NCBI GenBank assembly: GCA_964250755.1
Contig: CAXUHB010000013.1
Location: forward strand, 1 to 64,000
Origin: DASWOJ01 sp964250755
GTDB taxonomy: Bacteria; Pseudomonadota; Alphaproteobacteria; Acetobacterales; Acetobacteraceae
DNA length: 64,000 nucleotides
Reading direction: 5' to 3'
A program made the translations under genes and the position numbers. Positions 9,952 through 18,774 of the stretch are shown here, piece by piece. Under the pieces are notes generated by a model. The model saw nothing but the letters and a program-made list of their open reading frames with translations. It was not told where the DNA came from and searched no databases. Position 1 is the stretch's first letter. Every line of letters begins with the position of its first letter.

Positions 9952-12477
9952 CTACTCGTTCCGCAGGAACGGCGCCGCCCGCGCCCGCAACGCGGACGCC
10001 GTGCCGGCGTAGCCGAATCCAAGCATCAGGGTCACGCAGCCCAGCAAGGTCGCCGCCAGCACGCCGGGCAGGAACACCCAATCCGCCCGCATCAGGAAAT
10101 GAACCACGCCCCAGCTTGCCAAGGTTCCCACCAGCGCCGCGATGACGCCCGCCGCCAGGCCGACGATGCCGAACTCCACCAGCCATGCCCCGCGTATCTG
10201 GCCCCGCGTGGCGCCCAGGGTCTTCAGCACCACCGCCTCCGCCATGCGCCGCCGCTGACCAGCGGCCACCGCCCCCACCAACACCAGCGCGCCGGCCAGC
10301 AAGGTGATGCTGCCCGTCGCCGCCAGCGCCGCAGCGATCTTGCCGACCAGGGACGCCACCGCGCCCAGCACGTCCGCCACCCGGATGCCGCTCACGTTCG
10401 GGAGCGCGTCCGTCACCGCCCGCAGCACCGCGGTTTCCCCCGCCGGGGCCACGCGCACGGTCGCGATGTGGGTGTGCGGCGCACGGTCCAGAAAGCCCGG
10501 AGAAGCGACCATGGTGAAGTTGATGCCCAAGCTGCGCCACGCGATCTCCCGCAAACTGGCGATCCGCAGGTCGAAGTCGCGGCCCAGCACGTTGACGCGG
10601 ATGGTGTCGCCGATCCCCACGCCCCAGCCCCGCGCCAGCGCGGCGTCGAACGACACCAGTGGCGGCCCGGCGTAATCCGCCGGCCACCACTCCCCGGCCA
10701 CCACGCGCGACCCCTCCGGCACGGTGCGGCTGTAGGTCAAGCCGCGGTCGCCGCGCAGCGCCCATTGCGTCTCGGGCGTCGCCTTCACTTCGGCAGCGGG
10801 CACGCCCTTCACGGACACCAGGCGGGCGCGCAGGCTGGGCACCTCGTTGACGGCGCCGACGCCGGGCTGGGCGGCCAGGATGCCGGAGAAACGGGGCATC
10901 TGGTCATTTTGGATGTCTATGAAGTAGAAGCTGGGCGCGTTCACCGGCAACTGCTCCAGCACCTGCGCGCGTATGTTGCCCTGGATCAGCGCCACGGCGG
11001 CCAGGGTGGACAGGCCCAGCCCCAGCGACACCAGCATCAGCGGCGTGGTCGCGCCGGGCCGGTGCAGGTTGGCGACGCCCAGCCGCGCCCAGGGGGCGGA
11101 CAGCCGCGGCGCGCGCCGGGCCAGGGCCATCAGGGCGCCCCCGCCCACGCGGAACAGCAGCAGCGTCAGTGCCGATCCGGCGCAGAACCACACGGCGAAG
11201 GCCCGCTCCGGCGAGGTCAGCACCGTCACCCCCACCAGCGCCAGCGCAAGCAGGGCATTGGCCGCCAGCACCGGCCCGCGGGCGCGCACCCGCACCGGCA
11301 TCAGAGCGTCCCGGAACAGCGCCGCCCCCGGGATTGCCGCCGCCCGCGCCAGCGGCCACAGCGCGAACACCCCGGCCGTCAGCAGCCCATACAGCGCCGC
11401 CAAACCCAACGACCGCGGATACAGCCCCAGCCGCGCCGGCACCGGCAGCGCGTCCCCGAACAGCGCCAATCCAGCGGCTGGAGCCACAGCGCCAAACAGC
11501 ACGCCGATGCCGATGCCCACAGCAGACAGCGTCAGCACCTGGATCAGATAGACCTGAAACACCAACCGCGCCGGCGCACCCAGGCAGCGCAGTGTGGCGA
11601 TGGTGCGCCCCCGTGCCTCCAGCCACGCCCGCACTCCCGTCGCCACCCCAATTCCGCCGACCAGCAACGCGGTGAGGCCGACCAGGGTCATGAACAGGCT
11701 GGTCTGCTCGATGAAGCGGGTGACGCCCGGTGCGGCTTCGGTGGCGTTACGCAAGCGCCAGCCCTGGCCGGGGAAGGCCGCGCGCAGGTCGCGGGACAGC
11801 GCCGCCACATCCGTGCCCGGCGGCAAGGCCGCGCGCAGGTCGTAGCTCAGCAGCGACCCCGGCTGCACCAGCGCAGTGGCGGGCAGCGCGGCCAGGGAGA
11901 TCATGGCGCGCGGGCCGAGGATGGTCGGCGCCGCCACCCGGTCCGGCTCCGACGCCAGCGCGGCACGGACCTGGACGGTGCTGTTGCCCAGCCGCAGCAA
12001 CGCGCCAGGCCGCACGCCCAGCCGGTCCAGCACAAGCTGCTCCGCCACCAGGCCGAGGCGCCCGTCGCGCTCCGCCAGCGCATCCTGCAACCCGCCCTCC
12101 GGCGCCAGCCCAGCGGCGCCGACCAGCGGATAGGGGCCGTCCACCGCCTTCAACTCGACAAGCTGCCGCTCGCCTCCCGTGCCATCTGGCCCGGGGACGA
12201 CCAGCATGGACCTCATGCCGACGATCTCCGACATCTGGGCGCCGCGGTCCCGCAGCCAGGCGCGCAGGGCGTCGGATGGGGCCTCGGCTCCAGTCTGCAC
12301 CTCCAGGTCGCCGCCCAGCAGGCGCCGGCCCTCGCTGGCCAACCCGGCCTCGATCCCCTCCCGCAGGCTGCCGACTGCAGCGATGGCACCGACGCCCAGC
12401 GCCAGGCAGGCCAGCACGATACGGAGGCCACGCACGCCCGCCCTCAACTCGCGCACGGCGTAACGCAGGGCGATCAC
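9952..12477 (-). CDS. YbbP-type FtsX-like ABC transporter permease
   Basis: An 841-residue inner-membrane protein with the two-half FtsX/MacB permease layout: N-terminal helix (LRIVLACLALGVGAIAAVGSL), a large periplasmic region, four helices around residues 260-440, a second periplasmic region (LPVNAPSFYFIDIQNDQ...), and a last helical set with LATLLGCVTLMLGFGYAGT. It overlaps the ATPase gene by 4 bp (ATGA). In E. coli ybbA-ybbP are likewise next to, and divergent from, tesA, as here. The substrate of this system is not established. Confidence 0.88.
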   Translation of the reverse strand: MIALRYAVRELRAGVRGLRIVLACLALGVGAIAAVGSLREGIEAGLASEGRRLLGGDLEVQTGAEAPSDALRAWLRDRGAQMSEIVGMRSMLVVPGPDGTGGERQLVELKAVDGPYPLVGAAGLAPEGGLQDALAERDGRLGLVAEQLVLDRLGVRPGALLRLGNSTVQVRAALASEPDRVAAPTILGPRAMISLAALPATALVQPGSLLSYDLRAALPPGTDVAALSRDLRAAFPGQGWRLRNATEAAPGVTRFIEQTSLFMTLVGLTALLVGGIGVATGVRAWLEARGRTIATLRCLGAPARLVFQVYLIQVLTLSAVGIGIGVLFGAVAPAAGLALFGDALPVPARLGLYPRSLGLAALYGLLTAGVFALWPLARAAAIPGAALFRDALMPVRVRARGPVLAANALLALALVGVTVLTSPERAFAVWFCAGSALTLLLFRVGGGALMALARRAPRLSAPWARLGVANLHRPGATTPLMLVSLGLGLSTLAAVALIQGNIRAQVLEQLPVNAPSFYFIDIQNDQMPRFSGILAAQPGVGAVNEVPSLRARLVSVKGVPAAEVKATPETQWALRGDRGLTYSRTVPEGSRVVAGEWWPADYAGPPLVSFDAALARGWGVGIGDTIRVNVLGRDFDLRIASLREIAWRSLGINFTMVASPGFLDRAPHTHIATVRVAPAGETAVLRAVTDALPNVSGIRVADVLGAVASLVGKIAAALAATGSITLLAGALVLVGAVAAGQRRRMAEAVVLKTLGATRGQIRGAWLVEFGIVGLAAGVIAALVGTLASWGVVHFLMRADWVFLPGVLAATLLGCVTLMLGFGYAGTASALRARAAPFLRNE

Positions 12478-13202
12478 GAGGCCAGATCCTCGGCCAGCAC
12501 CCGCCCGTCCGCGATGCGGATGCGACGACCGCAGCGTGCGGCCAGCGCCGGGTCGTGGGTGATGAGCAGCAGGGTCGTGCCCAGCCCCGCTTGCATGCCG
12601 AACAGCAGATCCATGACGGTGCGCCCGGTTGCCACATCCAGGTTGCCGGTCGGCTCATCCGCCAGCAGCAGGCGCGGGCGCGGCGCGAAGGCGCGGGCCA
12701 GCGCCACCCGCTGCTGCTCCCCGCCCGACAACTGCCCCGGCAGGTGGGTCAGGCGATGGCCCAGCCCGACCTTGCGCAAGCTGTCCGCCGCACGCTCCGC
12801 CGCGCCGGTCACCCCCGCCAACTCCAGCGGCACCGACACGTTCTCCAGCGCCGTCATGGTCGGGATCAAGTGGAAGGACTGGAAGACGATGCCCACGGTG
12901 TCCCGGCGCAGCCGGGCCAGCGCGTCCTCCGACATGCCGGTCAGCTCCTGCCCGGCCACGCGCACGCTGCCGCCGGTGGCCTGCTCCAGCCCGGCCAGAA
13001 CCATCAGCAGGCTGGTCTTGCCACTGCCGCTCGGCCCCACGATGCCCACGGCCTCCCCGGCCTGGACGTCCAGGGTCACACCCGCCAGGATGTTGACGGG
13101 TCCTGCCGACGCTGGGACGGTCAGCCGCAGATCCCGCACCTCTACCAGGGGCGCGGCCAGCAGAGGCGCAGGGTTGGCAGAGGGGTTTATCGCTGTGTCC
13201 AT
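12474..13202 (-). CDS. YbbA-type ABC transporter ATP-binding protein
   Basis: A 242-residue ABC ATPase of the MacB/LolD-like group: Walker A GPSGSGKT, Q-loop VFQSFHLIPTM, signature LSGGEQQRVALARA, Walker B LLLADEPTGNLD, switch His in LITHDP. It pairs with the downstream 841-residue permease (4-bp overlap). ATG at 13202 is preferred; an in-frame ATG 31 codons upstream would run back into the esterase gene. The chosen start codon overlaps the start codon of the divergent esterase by two bases. Confidence 0.9.
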   Translation of the reverse strand: MDTAINPSANPAPLLAAPLVEVRDLRLTVPASAGPVNILAGVTLDVQAGEAVGIVGPSGSGKTSLLMVLAGLEQATGGSVRVAGQELTGMSEDALARLRRDTVGIVFQSFHLIPTMTALENVSVPLELAGVTGAAERAADSLRKVGLGHRLTHLPGQLSGGEQQRVALARAFAPRPRLLLADEPTGNLDVATGRTVMDLLFGMQAGLGTTLLLITHDPALAARCGRRIRIADGRVLAEDLAS

Positions 13203-13851
13203 GAAGGCTCCATATGGAACCCGGCGCTGGCTGGCCAACGCCGGGTGCGCCGCGGCGCTGCTGACGTTTACGGCACGGGCGGCCCACGCACGCACCCTGC
13301 GCGTGCTGATCCTGGGAGACAGTCTGGCCGCCGGCTACGGCCTGACGGCGGCGGACGGGTTCCAGGCCGTCATGCTGGCCGCCCTGCGCGCCCGCGGCCA
13401 CGACGTGACATTCTTGGACGCCGCGGTGTCCGGCGACACCACGGCCGGCGGCAGGGCGCGGCTGGACTGGGCCTTGGCCGACGGTGCCGACGCCGCGCTG
13501 GTGGAGCTGGGCGGCAACGACGGCCTGCGCGGCCTGACGCCCGCCGACATGGAAGCCAACCTGGCCGCCATCCTGGACACGCTGCAAGCCCGGCGCATCC
13601 CAGCGCTGCTGTCCGGCATGGTGTCCCCGCCCAACCTGGGCGAGGACTACGGACGCGCCTTCGCCGCCGCCTTCACCCGGCTGGGCGCGCGCCCCAACAT
13701 GTTGTATGATCCCTTCTTTCTCGAAGGCGTCGCCGCCAACCCGGCCTTGAACCAACCCGACCGCATCCACCCCAACCCCGAGGGCGTCCGCCGCGTCGTC
13801 GCCCGGCTGCTGCCGCTGATGGAGCAGCTTCTCGCGAAGGCGGCGTCTTGA
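13201..13851 (+). CDS. tesA: TesA-like GDSL arylesterase / lysophospholipase
   Basis: A 216-residue SGNH hydrolase with a signal peptide (about residues 1-31, ending AAHA). The block motifs are visible: GDSLAAGYGL with the nucleophile Ser, GGNDGLRG with the oxyanion Asn, and DRIHPNPEG with the catalytic Asp-His pair. TesA enzymes cleave acyl esters and thioesters in the periplasm. ATG 13201 overlaps the start of the divergent ABC ATPase; an in-frame GTG two codons upstream (13195) is an alternative. Any promoter must lie inside the ATPase gene. Confidence 0.9.
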   Translation: MKAPYGTRRWLANAGCAAALLTFTARAAHARTLRVLILGDSLAAGYGLTAADGFQAVMLAALRARGHDVTFLDAAVSGDTTAGGRARLDWALADGADAALVELGGNDGLRGLTPADMEANLAAILDTLQARRIPALLSGMVSPPNLGEDYGRAFAAAFTRLGARPNMLYDPFFLEGVAANPALNQPDRIHPNPEGVRRVVARLLPLMEQLLAKAAS

Positions 13852-13879
13852 TGGCAGCCCGACCCCGCCCCCCTCACCC

Positions 13880-13984
13880 GTCATTGCGAGGAGCGCAGCG
13901 ACGCGGCGATCCAGGGGCCGCGTGGATCACCGCTCGTCCGTGCGGCCCGTGGATTGCCACGCCGCACGCGGCTCGCAATGACGA
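13880..13984. repeat. GTCATTGCGAGGAGC-type dispersed palindrome
   Basis: CGTCATTGCGAGGAGCGCAG opens the unit and GCGGCTCGCAATGACG closes it, giving a long imperfect hairpin of about 105 bp containing GGCGATCCAGGGGCC and GGCCCGTGGATTGCC. A second full copy lies at 15363, a half copy at 25058 and a degenerate half at 18450. It resembles REP-type extragenic palindromes. Confidence 0.65.
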
Positions 13985-14017
13985 CATCGGACGGCCACGC
14001 ACCAGGCTGCACCCGGC

Positions 14018-14587
14018 ATGAGGCTCTTCGTCGCCCTCGACCTCCCCCGCTCCCTTCGGGAACGCCTGTCCTGGATGGCTGGCGGCTTGCCCGGCGCACG
14101 CTGGGTGCCGCCCGAGAACTATCATGTCACCCTGCGCTTCATCGGCGAGCTGCCGGGCTGGCGGGCGGAGGAGGTGGACCACGCCCTTGCCGGCCTGCGC
14201 GCCCCGGCCTTCACCCTGCAGCTTGCCGGCATCGGCACCCACCAGAAGGGAGGCAAGGTGGAGGCGCTGTGGGCCGGCGTCGAGCGCAGCCCGGCGCTGG
14301 AACACCTGCAAACCAAGATCGAGACCGCCCTGCAACGCGCCGGGCTGGAGCGCGAGCGCCGCCGCTATGTCCCCCACGTCACCCTCGCCCGCCTGGGCGG
14401 CGTGCCGGAAGCCAAAGTCGCCGCCTGGGTCGCCGGCCACAACCTGTTCCGCTCCGATCCCGTGGCGATGGAGCACTTCACCCTGTTCAGCTCCCGCCTG
14501 GGCAAGGAGCAGGCGGCCTACGTGCCCGAGGTCGAATACAACCTGTTGCCGACGCCCGTCGGCGCCCAGGCCGGCGCCGCCCCATGA
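14018..14587 (+). CDS. thpR: RNA 2',3'-cyclic phosphodiesterase
   Basis: A 189-residue 2H phosphoesterase. Both HxTx motifs are present: HVTLRF at about residues 36-41 and HVTLAR at about 124-129. Members open 2',3'-cyclic phosphates on RNA ends. Start ATG 14018 gives the usual MRLFVALDLP beginning. It overlaps the sirtuin gene by 4 bp (ATGA), which suggests translational coupling. Confidence 0.92.
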   Translation: MRLFVALDLPRSLRERLSWMAGGLPGARWVPPENYHVTLRFIGELPGWRAEEVDHALAGLRAPAFTLQLAGIGTHQKGGKVEALWAGVERSPALEHLQTKIETALQRAGLERERRRYVPHVTLARLGGVPEAKVAAWVAGHNLFRSDPVAMEHFTLFSSRLGKEQAAYVPEVEYNLLPTPVGAQAGAAP

Positions 14588-15285
14588 CGGGCGCCGCCCC
14601 CGGCCTGGTGATCCTGACCGGCGCCGGCGTCAGCGCCGAAAGCGGGCTGAGTACCTTCCGCGACCCCGATGGCATCTGGCAGCGCGTGCGGATCGAGGAC
14701 GTGGCGACGCCCTCAGCCTTTGCCCGAGACCCCGCCCGCGTCCACGCCTTCTACAATGCCCGGCGCGCCCAACTGCCTGCCGCCCAGCCCAACGCCGCCC
14801 ACCTCGCTCTTGCGAGGCTGCAACGCGAATGGCCCGGTCCCTTCCTGCTGGTGACGCAGAACGTGGACGATCTGCACGACCGCGCCGGCAGCCATCCCCT
14901 GCACATGCATGGGGAGCTGCGCCGGGTCCGCTGCCTGGCGTGCGGCACCCGCCACGGCTGGGACGCCGACCTGACCACCGCAACCCCCTGCCCCGCCTGC
15001 GCCGCACCCAGGCTGCGTCCGGACATCGTGTGGTTCGGGGAGATGCCGATGGAGATGGACCGGATCGGCGCCGCGCTGGACGCCTGCGGCCTGTTCGCCT
15101 CCATCGGCACGTCGGGCAACGTCTATCCCGCAGCCGGCTTCGTCCAGGATGCGATGCACGCCCACAGGGTGGAGCTGAACCTGGAACCCTCCGCCGGCTC
15201 AGCCCTGTTCGACGAGGCCCACCACGGCCCGGCGACCGAGGTGGTGCCAGCATGGGTGGACCGGCTGCTGAGCGGAACGGCCTAG
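14584..15285 (+). CDS. cobB: Sir2-family NAD-dependent deacylase (CobB-like)
   Basis: A 233-residue sirtuin: NAD loop GAGVSAESG at 13-21, TQNVDDLH at 91-98, catalytic HGE with His109, and a zinc ribbon Cys117/Cys120 and Cys136/Cys139. The FYNARR segment (Tyr57, Arg60) matches the acyl-binding Tyr/Arg pair that marks class III, desuccinylase-type sirtuins such as E. coli CobB. It removes acyl groups from lysines and may adjust central enzymes to acyl-CoA levels. It is coupled to thpR by a 4-bp overlap. Confidence 0.92.
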   Translation: MTGAAPGLVILTGAGVSAESGLSTFRDPDGIWQRVRIEDVATPSAFARDPARVHAFYNARRAQLPAAQPNAAHLALARLQREWPGPFLLVTQNVDDLHDRAGSHPLHMHGELRRVRCLACGTRHGWDADLTTATPCPACAAPRLRPDIVWFGEMPMEMDRIGAALDACGLFASIGTSGNVYPAAGFVQDAMHAHRVELNLEPSAGSALFDEAHHGPATEVVPAWVDRLLSGTA

Positions 15286-15362
15286 CGGGGACTCTTGAGG
15301 TTCAAACACGAACAAAAGGCGCGGGCCAATGCTCGTGGGTGCCGCACCCGCCGCAAATGGCC

Positions 15363-15463
15363 CGTCATTCCAAAGCGCGCTTGCGCTGTGGCAATCCAGG
15401 GGCCGAAAGCGCAGTGCGGGCGGCCCCTGGATTGCCGCGTCGCTGCCCTCCTCGCAATGACGT
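15363..15463. repeat. GTCATTGCGAGGAGC-type dispersed palindrome, second copy
   Basis: The left half is CGTCATTCCAAAGCGC...GGCAATCCAGGGGCC and the right half GGCCCCTGGATTGCC...CCTCCTCGCAATGACG. The two halves are inverted copies and match the unit at 13880. The repeat fills most of the gap between the sirtuin gene and the convergent fhs gene and may serve as a transcript end. Confidence 0.65.
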
Positions 15464-15547
15464 GGGCCGGTCGAGGTATCGGTGGTTGGTTTGAGCCGGG
15501 TTCCGCGGTTCAGAATGACCTGTGTGCGACACCCCCGCTTGAACCTG

Positions 15548-17221
15548 CTAGAACAGCCCCTCGATCATCCCAGCCGCGTCCAGCCGGATGCTGTTCGCCG
15601 CCGGCACCCGAGGCAGGCCGGGCATCGTCATGATGTCCCCGCACACCGCCACCACGAACCCGGCGCCCGCGGACAGTCGCACGTCCCGCACCGGTAGCAC
15701 ATGTCCGGACGGGGCGCCCATCAGCGTGGGGTCGGCGCTGAAGCTGTACTGCGTCTTGGCGACGCACACCGGCACCCCGCCGAACCCGGCGGCCTCGAAC
15801 CCTTGCAGCTTCTTCGCCACCCCCGCGCCAAGCTGGATTTCGGATGCGCCGTAGATGCCGGTGGCAATGGCCCTGATCTTGTTCGCCAGTGGAAGGTCCA
15901 GCGAGTACAACGGCTGATACCGCGCGCTCCCCCCGTCAATCCGCGCCAGCACCGCCCGCGCCAGGTCCTCCGCCCCCGCGGCCCCGTCGGCCCAGTGCGT
16001 GCACATGATGGTGTCCACCCCGCGTGCCGCCATCGCGTCCCGCACGACACTGAACTCGGCATCGGTGTCGCTGGTGAAACGGTTGAGCGCCACGACGACG
16101 GGCAGGCCGAACTTGCCGATGTTCTCGACGTGCCGGGCCAGGTTCGCCATGCCGCGGGCGACCGCTGCCGGGTCCTCCCGCGACAGGTCGGCCTTGGACA
16201 CGCCGCCGTGCAGCTTCAGTGCGCGCAGCGTCGCCACCACCACGCACGCCGCCGGGGACAGCCCGGCGCTGCGGCACTTGATGTCCAGGAACTTCTCGCC
16301 TCCCAGGTCCGCGCCGAACCCGGCCTCCGTCACCACGACGTCCGCCAGCTTCAGCCCCAGCCGCGTCGCCATGACCGAGTTGCAGCCATGGGCGATGTTG
16401 GCGAACGGCCCGCCGTGGATCAGCGCCGGAGACCCCTCCAGCGTCTGCACCAGGTTGGGCGCGAAGGCGTCCCGCAGCAGCGCCGCCATCGCCCCGTCCG
16501 CCTTCAAATCCTGCGCGGTGACGGCGGACCCGTCCCGCCGGGCTGCGACCTGGATGCGCCCCAGCCGGTCCTGCAAGTCCTGCAGGTCCTGCGCCAGGCA
16601 GAACACCGCCATGACCTCGCTGGCCACCGTGATGTCGAAGCCGTCTTCCCGCGGCGCCCCGTTGGCGATGCCACCCAGGCCGTTGACGATGCTCCGCAGC
16701 GCTCGGTCGTTCATGTCCAGCGCCCGGCGCCACGTGACCCGGCGCGGGTCAATCTCCAGCGCGTTGCCCCAATACATGTGGTTGTCCAACAAGGCGGCCA
16801 GCAGGTTGTTGGCCGCCGTGATGGCGTGGAAGTCCCCCGTGAAGTGCAGGTTGATCTCGTCCATCGGCGCCACCTGCGCCCGCCCGCCGCCCGTCGCCCC
16901 GCCCTTCACGCCGAAGCAGGGACCGAGCGAGGGTTCCCGCAGGCAGATCATCGTGCGCCGGCCCACGCGGTTCAGCGCGTCGCCCAGGCCGATGGTGGTG
17001 GTGGTCTTGCCCTCCCCGGCGGCAGTCGGGCTGATCCCAGTCACCAGCACCAGCGCGCCATCCGGCCGCCCCGCCTGGGCAGTCACGAAATCCAGCGACA
17101 CCTTCGCCTTGTGGCGGCCATAAGGCTCCAGCGCCTCAGAGGAGATTCCGGCGAGCGCCGCGATCTCCGAAATGGGGCGCAGCGTGGCGGCGCGGGCGAT
17201 GTCCAGGTCGGACGCCATCAT
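15548..17221 (-). CDS. fhs: Formate-tetrahydrofolate ligase
   Basis: A 557-residue enzyme of full family length that makes 10-formyl-THF from formate, THF and ATP, feeding purine synthesis and one-carbon metabolism. The ATP site GEGKTTTTIGL follows VLVTGISPT near residue 65, and the family segments LREPSLGPCFGVKGGA, FTGDFHAI and PLYSLDLPLANKI are present. Two adjacent Met codons open the gene; the second ATG sits in a 1-bp overlap with the stop of the upstream aminotransferase, so the two are co-transcribed. Confidence 0.95.
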   Translation of the reverse strand: MMASDLDIARAATLRPISEIAALAGISSEALEPYGRHKAKVSLDFVTAQAGRPDGALVLVTGISPTAAGEGKTTTTIGLGDALNRVGRRTMICLREPSLGPCFGVKGGATGGGRAQVAPMDEINLHFTGDFHAITAANNLLAALLDNHMYWGNALEIDPRRVTWRRALDMNDRALRSIVNGLGGIANGAPREDGFDITVASEVMAVFCLAQDLQDLQDRLGRIQVAARRDGSAVTAQDLKADGAMAALLRDAFAPNLVQTLEGSPALIHGGPFANIAHGCNSVMATRLGLKLADVVVTEAGFGADLGGEKFLDIKCRSAGLSPAACVVVATLRALKLHGGVSKADLSREDPAAVARGMANLARHVENIGKFGLPVVVALNRFTSDTDAEFSVVRDAMAARGVDTIMCTHWADGAAGAEDLARAVLARIDGGSARYQPLYSLDLPLANKIRAIATGIYGASEIQLGAGVAKKLQGFEAAGFGGVPVCVAKTQYSFSADPTLMGAPSGHVLPVRDVRLSAGAGFVVAVCGDIMTMPGLPRVPAANSIRLDAAGMIEGLF

Positions 17222-18336
17222 GCGGCCCTTCGTGCGGGGTGGATGCCGAGTTCGTCCAGCGCCCCGGCCACCGCGGCCACCGCGCCCCGCATGTCGTCCG
17301 GGGTAACGGCGCCGATGCAGCCCAGGCGGAAGCTCGGCGCGTCGGTGTTGTAGAAATTGCTGATAAGGACGCCGCGGCGCTTCAGCGCGTCCACGAAGGC
17401 TTGCAGATTCCAGGCCGGGTCCGCCGGGGCGTGGACATTCAGGACGATGGGGCCTTGCAGGTCGGGCGGCAGGCAGGGCTGCAAGCCCAGGGCGAGGACC
17501 CCCTCATACAGCGTCCGCATGTTTGCGGCGTAGCGGGCCAGGCGGGCGGGCTGCCCGCCCTCCGCATCCCACCGGTCCAGCGCCACGTCGAAGGCGGCGA
17601 TGGCCTGGGCGGACGGCGTGAAGCGGTGGCTTCCCGTCCCCACCCGCAGCCCGTGCGCATGCACGTCCGCCAGGTCCAGCGACCAGCTTCCCGCCTGCCC
17701 GGCGCAGGCCTGCAGCCGGTCCACCCGCGCCACGGTGAAGGAGGCGCCGGCCAGCCCCTCCAGGCACTTGTTGGTCGTGAACGCCATGCTGTCCACCATC
17801 GGCAGCGCGGCCATGCTGAACGGCAACGCCCCGAAGGCGGACACCCCATCCACGATGACCCGGCGCCCCGCCCGCCCCGCCGCCTCAGCCAGGGCGGGCA
17901 CGTCGTGGACGATGCCGGTCGCGGTCTCGGAATGCACGCAGGCCAGGTGCGTGATGCCGGGGTCGGCGCGCAGCGCGGCCTCGACAGCCGCCGGGCTGGT
18001 GCGTTCCCCCTCGGAAACCTGAAGCGGCACGGGCGTCCGCCCACACTCGGCAGCCAGCTTCTCCAACCGGTCTGCGTAGTGGCCGGTCATTGGGATCAGC
18101 ACCTTGCCGGCCGGCGGCAGGAAGGTGCGGAGCGCCGCCTCCATCGCGAAATGGCCGCAGCCTTGCAGCGGCAGGGCCGCGTGCTCCCCCGGGATGCCGC
18201 CCGCCGCGGCCAGCACGCGGTCCCGCACGCGGGCCAGCAGGGCGCGGAAGTCCAGGTCCCACGGCGCGTAGTCCAGCGCCGCGGCGGCGCGCACGTCGGG
18301 GTGCGTGGTGACGGGGCCGGGAATCAGCAGCAGCAT
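17218..18336 (-). CDS. PhnW-like aminotransferase (class V)
   Basis: A 372-residue PLP enzyme resembling 2-aminoethylphosphonate-pyruvate aminotransferase: LLLIPGPVTTHPDVR start, PLQGCGHFAMEAAL near 56-69, HSETATGI near 135-142, PLP Asp163 in VDGVSAFGA, and the Schiff-base lysine Lys190 in TTNKCLEGLAG. PhnW converts aminoethylphosphonate to phosphonoacetaldehyde. No phosphonoacetaldehyde hydrolase or phosphonate transporter lies in the window; the partner is fhs, so a serine- or alanine-glyoxylate type reaction is an alternative. Confidence 0.8.
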   Translation of the reverse strand: MLLLIPGPVTTHPDVRAAAALDYAPWDLDFRALLARVRDRVLAAAGGIPGEHAALPLQGCGHFAMEAALRTFLPPAGKVLIPMTGHYADRLEKLAAECGRTPVPLQVSEGERTSPAAVEAALRADPGITHLACVHSETATGIVHDVPALAEAAGRAGRRVIVDGVSAFGALPFSMAALPMVDSMAFTTNKCLEGLAGASFTVARVDRLQACAGQAGSWSLDLADVHAHGLRVGTGSHRFTPSAQAIAAFDVALDRWDAEGGQPARLARYAANMRTLYEGVLALGLQPCLPPDLQGPIVLNVHAPADPAWNLQAFVDALKRRGVLISNFYNTDAPSFRLGCIGAVTPDDMRGAVAAVAGALDELGIHPARRAA

Positions 18337-18449
18337 GGGTGGAACCTGGTGCGGTGGCGGAAGGTCAAGGGGTCGCCCGGATCGGGGCCGGGATCAACCC
18401 CTGATGTGCGCCCGCCGAAAGGCTGCCCAGGCCTGCAGCAGACACCCAT

Positions 18450-18488
18450 CGTCGTTAGGCGCACTTGCGCTGCGGCGATCCAGCGCAG
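18450..18488. repeat. Degenerate half of the GTCATTGCGAGG-type repeat
   Basis: GTCGTTAGGCGCACTTGCGC followed by TGCGGCGATCCAGCGC aligns by eye with the left half of the repeat at 15363 (AGCGCGCTTGCGCTGTGGCA). Only one half is present. Confidence 0.4.
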
Positions 18489-18583
18489 CCAAGACCGCAG
18501 TTCCCCTGCCCCGAACCATAACCCGCGCACTGCCTCAGCCCACGTCCCGTATGTCCCGGCCCCGTCCGACAACGCGGTTTTTC

Positions 18584-18605
18584 TTGACTTTGCTGCACTG
18601 CAAAG
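18584..18605 (+). promoter_or_regulatory. TTGACT hexamer overlapping an inverted repeat
   Basis: TTGACT at 18584 could be a -35 element for the DEAD-box helicase; CTTTGC-TGCACT-GCAAAG (18588-18605) overlaps it as an operator would. No good -10 hexamer is seen 16-18 bp downstream, so the promoter call is weak. Confidence 0.25.
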
Positions 18606-18774
18606 CCACATGTTCGTTGCGCGGTTTGGCGTGGCTTCGTGCGTTCAGCACCAGCAGTCCCTCTCAAGCTCCTTGCGCCGGTTGGCGGTCCTGCAGACCG
18701 CTGCGCCTCCCCCGCGCGGCCCCTTCTCCCAAGAATGGGACCGCCCGGGCGCGAGCCACTGAGAGACCACATCC

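Larger units (their letters stand above)
18337..18774. other. 438-bp intergenic region before the DEAD-box helicase
   Basis: It holds a degenerate half copy of the GTCATTGCGAGG-type repeat at 18450-18488 and, further on, a TTGACT hexamer (18584-18589) overlapping the inverted repeat CTTTGC-N6-GCAAAG (18588-18605). I see no convincing gene. The long leader in front of a helicase is compatible with post-transcriptional or cold-shock control, but nothing specific is visible. Confidence 0.4.

Noticed and set aside
10099..13851. Very long plus-strand frame across the ABC permease and ATPase genes
   Set aside because: Only the last 217 codons (esterase, from 13201) are real; the rest is His/Arg/Pro-rich antisense reading of high-GC genes.
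17239..18762. 507-codon plus-strand frame opposite the PhnW-like gene and running into the gap before the helicase
   Set aside because: His/Gly/Arg-rich with no motif and extends into non-coding sequence.
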